This document shows positions 61,346 to 64,000 of a DNA stretch of 64,000 bases, in pieces. The position numbers were made by a program, and so were the translations under genes. Numbering within the stretch: the stretch's first letter is position 1; each line of letters opens with the position of its first letter. The notes below the pieces were generated by a model. That model saw only the letters and a program-made list of their open reading frames with translations, searched no databases and was not told the DNA's origin. Where the stretch lies: positions 124,001 to 188,000 of the forward strand of contig NZ_QJTJ01000001.1 in NCBI RefSeq assembly GCF_003217295.1, in the 5' to 3' direction. Source of the stretch: Ureibacillus chungkukjangi. Its GTDB lineage: Bacteria; Bacillota; Bacilli; Bacillales_A; Planococcaceae.

Positions 61346-63136
61346 TTATTCTGTTGACAACGAATCTTTGTGGAAGTGATTATAGATGGCTGTTGCTGTT
61401 GCACTTGGAATTTGTGCCTTCATCAGCTCTTCTACAGATGACTCTTTAATTTTCTTAATAGAGCCAAAATGCTTTAGAAGCTGTTGCTTCCGTTTTGGTC
61501 CTACTCCTTCAATTTCGTCTAATACAGACTGAATCGCATGGGTTTGATGCTGCTGACGTAAAAATGTAATAGCGAAACGATGGACCTCATCTTGAATTCT
61601 TTGCAGTAAATAAAAGCCATCGCTTGTTCTTTTCATCTCGATTGGCACTGGAGGGTCACCATATAATAGCTGGGACGTATTATGCTTATTGTCCTTTGCA
61701 AGTCCTGCTATAGGTATGAATAAACCTAATTCATCCTCAATAACCTCTCGTGCGACCTCCATCTGACCTTTCCCACCATCGATAATGATTAGATCAGGTA
61801 ATGGCAAGTCTTCTTTAAGAACTCGTGTATATCTGCGTCTAATAACCTCTTGCATGGCGCCATAATCATCATGCTTCGCCGTTTCACGCAATTTATATTT
61901 TCGATATTCTTTCTTCGCAGGCTTCCCATCTACAAAAACGACCATGGCTGAAACAGCATCTGTCCCATGCATATGACTGTTATCGAATGCTTCAATACGA
62001 AGGGGTGGGCTGATTTCCATAGCATCTCCCAGAGCTTCACATGCTCCAACGGTACGTTCCTCTTGACGTTCAATCAGCTGGAATTTTTCGCGGATACCAA
62101 TTTGAGCATTTTTCATGGCCAAGTCGACAAGTTCCTTTTTTGAGCCACGTTTAGGAATTATTACCTTTACGTCGAGATACTTTTCCAGAAGGGCTTTGTC
62201 AATCTGAGAAGGAATGAAAATTTCCTTAGGCTTGATGTGCTCTGGAATATCATAAAATCGTCCGACAAATGTAAGAAACTCCTCTTCAGAATCTCTATAA
62301 ATCGGGAAAATCGATACATCACGTTCGATTAACTTTCCTTGTCTGACAAAGAATACCTGAACACACATCCAACCTTTTTCAACAGCGTAACCAAACACAT
62401 CACGGTTCGATAGATCTCCTGTTACCATTTTCTGTTTTTGCATCACTGTCTCAATATGGGTAATTTGATCTCTAAACTCTTTTGCCCGCTCAAATTCTAA
62501 ATTCTCTGCTGCTTCAAGCATCTTCTTTTCAATATCTACTTTTACATCCTCGAATCCGCCATTTAAAAACCTGGAGATTTCCTCAATCATTTCATCGTAA
62601 ATCTTTGGCTCAATGTCTTTTACACAGGGAGCTAAACACTGACCGAGATGGTAGTATAAGCAAACACGATCTGGAAGCCGTGCACACTTTCTTAATGGAT
62701 ATAACCGATCCAGGAGCTTGCGTGTTTCATTTGCTGCACCAGCATTAGGATAAGGACCGAAATACTTCGCCTTATCTTTTTTCACTTTTCGTGTTGTTAA
62801 TATGCGCGGATATTTTTCATTCGTAATTTTGATATATGGGTAGGTCTTATCATCCGTCAGCATAATGTTGTATTTCGGGTCATGCAGCTTGATTAAATTC
62901 AGCTCTAAAATTAACGCCTCTAGGTCACTTGATGTAACTATATATTCAAAGTCTTCAATTTCACTTACTAATCGTTGTGTTTTGCCATCATGTGTTCCAT
63001 TGAAGTAAGAGCGTACTCGGTTTTTAAGCACCTTTGCCTTACCTACATAAATAATCGTGCCCTGACGATCTTTCATTAAGTAACAGCCCGGTTCATCTGG
63101 TAATATGGCTAATTTATTTTGAATTGTATCATTCAT
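61346..63136 (-). CDS. uvrC: UvrABC system protein C
   Basis: 596-residue excinuclease subunit that makes both incisions at UvrAB-marked DNA lesions. Seen: GIY-YIG domain ([19 protein letters not shown], residues 17-35), Cys-rich [10 protein letters not shown], the UVR domain ([20 protein letters not shown]), the RNase H-like endonuclease half ([21 protein letters not shown]), and C-terminal HhH ([18 protein letters not shown]). Length matches (590-600). Single gene between trxA and lysC, as in B. subtilis. Confidence 0.96.
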   Translation of the reverse strand: MNDTIQNKLAILPDEPGCYLMKDRQGTIIYVGKAKVLKNRVRSYFNGTHDGKTQRLVSEIEDFEYIVTSSDLEALILELNLIKLHDPKYNIMLTDDKTYPYIKITNEKYPRILTTRKVKKDKAKYFGPYPNAGAANETRKLLDRLYPLRKCARLPDRVCLYYHLGQCLAPCVKDIEPKIYDEMIEEISRFLNGGFEDVKVDIEKKMLEAAENLEFERAKEFRDQITHIETVMQKQKMVTGDLSNRDVFGYAVEKGWMCVQVFFVRQGKLIERDVSIFPIYRDSEEEFLTFVGRFYDIPEHIKPKEIFIPSQIDKALLEKYLDVKVIIPKRGSKKELVDLAMKNAQIGIREKFQLIERQEERTVGACEALGDAMEISPPLRIEAFDNSHMHGTDAVSAMVVFVDGKPAKKEYRKYKLRETAKHDDYGAMQEVIRRRYTRVLKEDLPLPDLIIIDGGKGQMEVAREVIEDELGLFIPIAGLAKDNKHNTSQLLYGDPPVPIEMKRTSDGFYLLQRIQDEVHRFAITFLRQQHQTHAIQSVLDEIEGVGPKRKQQLLKHFGSIKKIKESSVEELMKAQIPSATATAIYNHFHKDSLSTE

Positions 63137-63258
63137 CTATCTCACCCTTACGAGCTATTTTCTCTATTATATCGGATTTAAAGAGGTTTACGCGATTGTT
63201 TACTGTCCAATGTGACGATTTTGATTTTGCATTATCCACATTTAACAGGCTCCTAAAC

Positions 63259-63293
63259 AAAAAACATCCCAAAAGCATGTAAGCTTTTGGGAT
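63259..63293 (-). terminator. Terminator of trxA
   Basis: 11-bp perfect stem ATCCCAAAAGC/GCTTTTGGGAT, U-rich end on the minus strand. Confidence 0.9.
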
Positions 63294-63299
63294 ACTCTA

Positions 63300-63614
63300 T
63301 TATTGGTTTTCGTTAATGAATTCGATTAAAGCTTCTTTCGGCTGGAAACCAACTGTTTTTGCTTTAAGTTCGCCGTCTTTGAATAATAATAATGTTGGAA
63401 TTGACATTACTTGATATTCAGCAGCAGTTGCTTGGTTGTTGTCTACATCTAATTTCGCGATTTTAACTTGGTCACCAATTTCAGAATCGATTTCTTCTAA
63501 TACTGGAGCGATCATTTTACATGGTCCGCACCAAGTAGCCCAAAAATCTACTAATACAACGCCTGAAGCGATTTCTTCCGAAAAGTTTTGATCTGTTACA
63601 TGTACAATTGCCAT
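63300..63614 (-). CDS. trxA: Thioredoxin
   Basis: 104-residue disulfide reductase. Seen: active site WCGPC with Cys29 and Cys32 in [11 protein letters not shown], the conserved cis-Pro in SIPTLL, and DFW (residues 23-25). Length equals B. subtilis TrxA (104). Ribosome site AAGGAGGCTATT. Upstream is an extended -10 promoter: TGATATACT with the -10 hexamer at 63649-63654. Confidence 0.97.
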   Translation of the reverse strand: MAIVHVTDQNFSEEIASGVVLVDFWATWCGPCKMIAPVLEEIDSEIGDQVKIAKLDVDNNQATAAEYQVMSIPTLLLFKDGELKAKTVGFQPKEALIEFINENQ

Positions 63615-63648
63615 TTTAATAGCCTCCTTAAATCTAACATCTGAATGT

Positions 63649-63657
63649 AGTATATCA
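63649..63657 (-). promoter_or_regulatory. Extended -10 promoter of trxA
   Basis: TGATATACT on the minus strand (TGN plus TATACT). The -35 region is weak. About 35 bp before the start codon. Confidence 0.5.
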
Positions 63658-63804
63658 CGATAGAAATTTTTGAGATAGTAAAGTGAACTGAAAATGACCC
63701 ATAAAATTTACAATTCTTTTATAATCTTAACGAAAAAAATAGAAGGAGTTTGAAATTATTATGGGGAAATTCAGTTCTTGCAAGGTCGGATATATTTGAA
63801 TACC

Positions 63805-63834
63805 AAAAAACCTCACCAATATTTTGGCAAGGTT
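63805..63834 (-). terminator. Terminator of etfA
   Basis: 11-bp stem AACCTTGCCAA/TTGGTGAGGTT (two G-U pairs) with U6 on the minus strand. Confidence 0.85.
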
Positions 63835-63850
63835 TCAAGGTATCTATCCA

Positions 63851-64000
63851 TTAAGAATTTACTTTTAACGCTTTAAACTCTTCAATAAGCATTGGAATTA
63901 CTTCAAATAAATCGCCAACAATTCCATAGTCAGCTACTTTGAAGATATTTGCTTCTGGATCCTTGTTAATCGCAACGATTACTTTAGAATTCGACATACC
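63851..64000 (-). CDS. etfA: Electron transfer flavoprotein subunit alpha, C-terminal end (5' part outside window)
   Basis: The last 49 codons are visible: [20 protein letters not shown], then [16 protein letters not shown]. This is the FAD-binding C-terminal end of EtfA ([26 protein letters not shown]), which carries electrons from acyl-CoA dehydrogenases. Normal stop at 63851, followed by a terminator. In B. subtilis etfA lies next to trxA, as here. Confidence 0.95.
   Translation of the reverse strand, partial: GMSNSKVIVAINKDPEANIFKVADYGIVGDLFEVIPMLIEEFKALKVNS

Noticed and set aside
63761-63799. 12-codon plus-strand ORF (MGKFSSCKVGYI) with GGAG upstream, between trxA and etfA
   Set aside because: Spacing to the ribosome site is 12 bases and no promoter or downstream gene fits; too short to support.

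Overview
The window is low-GC Firmicutes DNA, most likely from a spore-forming relative of Lysinibacillus, Solibacillus or Sporosarcina. The evidence is the strong AGGAGG ribosome sites, lipoproteins with Bacillus-type lipoboxes, the sporulation regulator gerE, a YrzI-type small protein, and the right end (50.7-64 kb). That end keeps the Bacillus subtilis order trxA, uvrC, lysC, yslB, sdhCAB, ysmA, gerE, ysmB, racE, rph, rdgB, ysnB, with etfA beginning past trxA. The genus is inference; no rRNA gene is present.

Layout. 0-5.7 kb: a peptide-uptake and D-peptide hydrolysis cluster (oligopeptide permease, OppA lipoprotein, DppA D-aminopeptidase, VanX-type dipeptidase) and a DmpA-type peptidase. 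6.3-7.8 kb: an IS256-family element with both ends and an 8-bp target duplication. 8-11.4 kb: a lipoprotein, a Gly-rich membrane protein, a small phospholipase A2-like protein and a threonine aldolase. 11.4-16.8 kb: a diguanylate cyclase split by a frameshift and a four-gene NMT1/ThiY-type ABC importer. 17-31.4 kb: single genes and short operons (nucleoside transporter, PhoD-like phosphatase, hydrolase, flavoprotein, YoaS/YozG pair, YoaP, and a GNAT-aminotransferase fusion next to PlsY). 31.4-35 kb: a divergent catabolic unit (RraA-like aldolase; FAH-family hydrolase plus NhaC antiporter). 35-43.9 kb: oxidoreductase, cupin, Nudix, alpha-carbonic anhydrase, a very acidic repeat protein, a YebE-like protein and glutaminase. 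44-50.5 kb: a gene-poor stretch with decayed dispersed repeats, an AraC-type regulator, a yrzI-like operon of very small ORFs, a TSUP permease and a PNPOx-family protein. 50.6-64 kb: the conserved housekeeping block.

The most unusual items are: (1) a LysC-like aspartokinase that has lost its catalytic motifs but keeps its ACT domains, an internal beta-subunit start and an intact lysine riboswitch; (2) a FeeM/GNAT-class V aminotransferase fusion apparently co-transcribed with PlsY and a 45-residue membrane peptide; (3) a small-ORF operon around a YrzI homologue with a clear sigma-A promoter; (4) nine 21-bp tandem repeats between ysnB and rdgB; (5) a long 5' leader with two hairpins and a 7-codon ORF before the acidic repeat protein. 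All assignments come from reading the sequence and from recalled family motifs; no database search was run.
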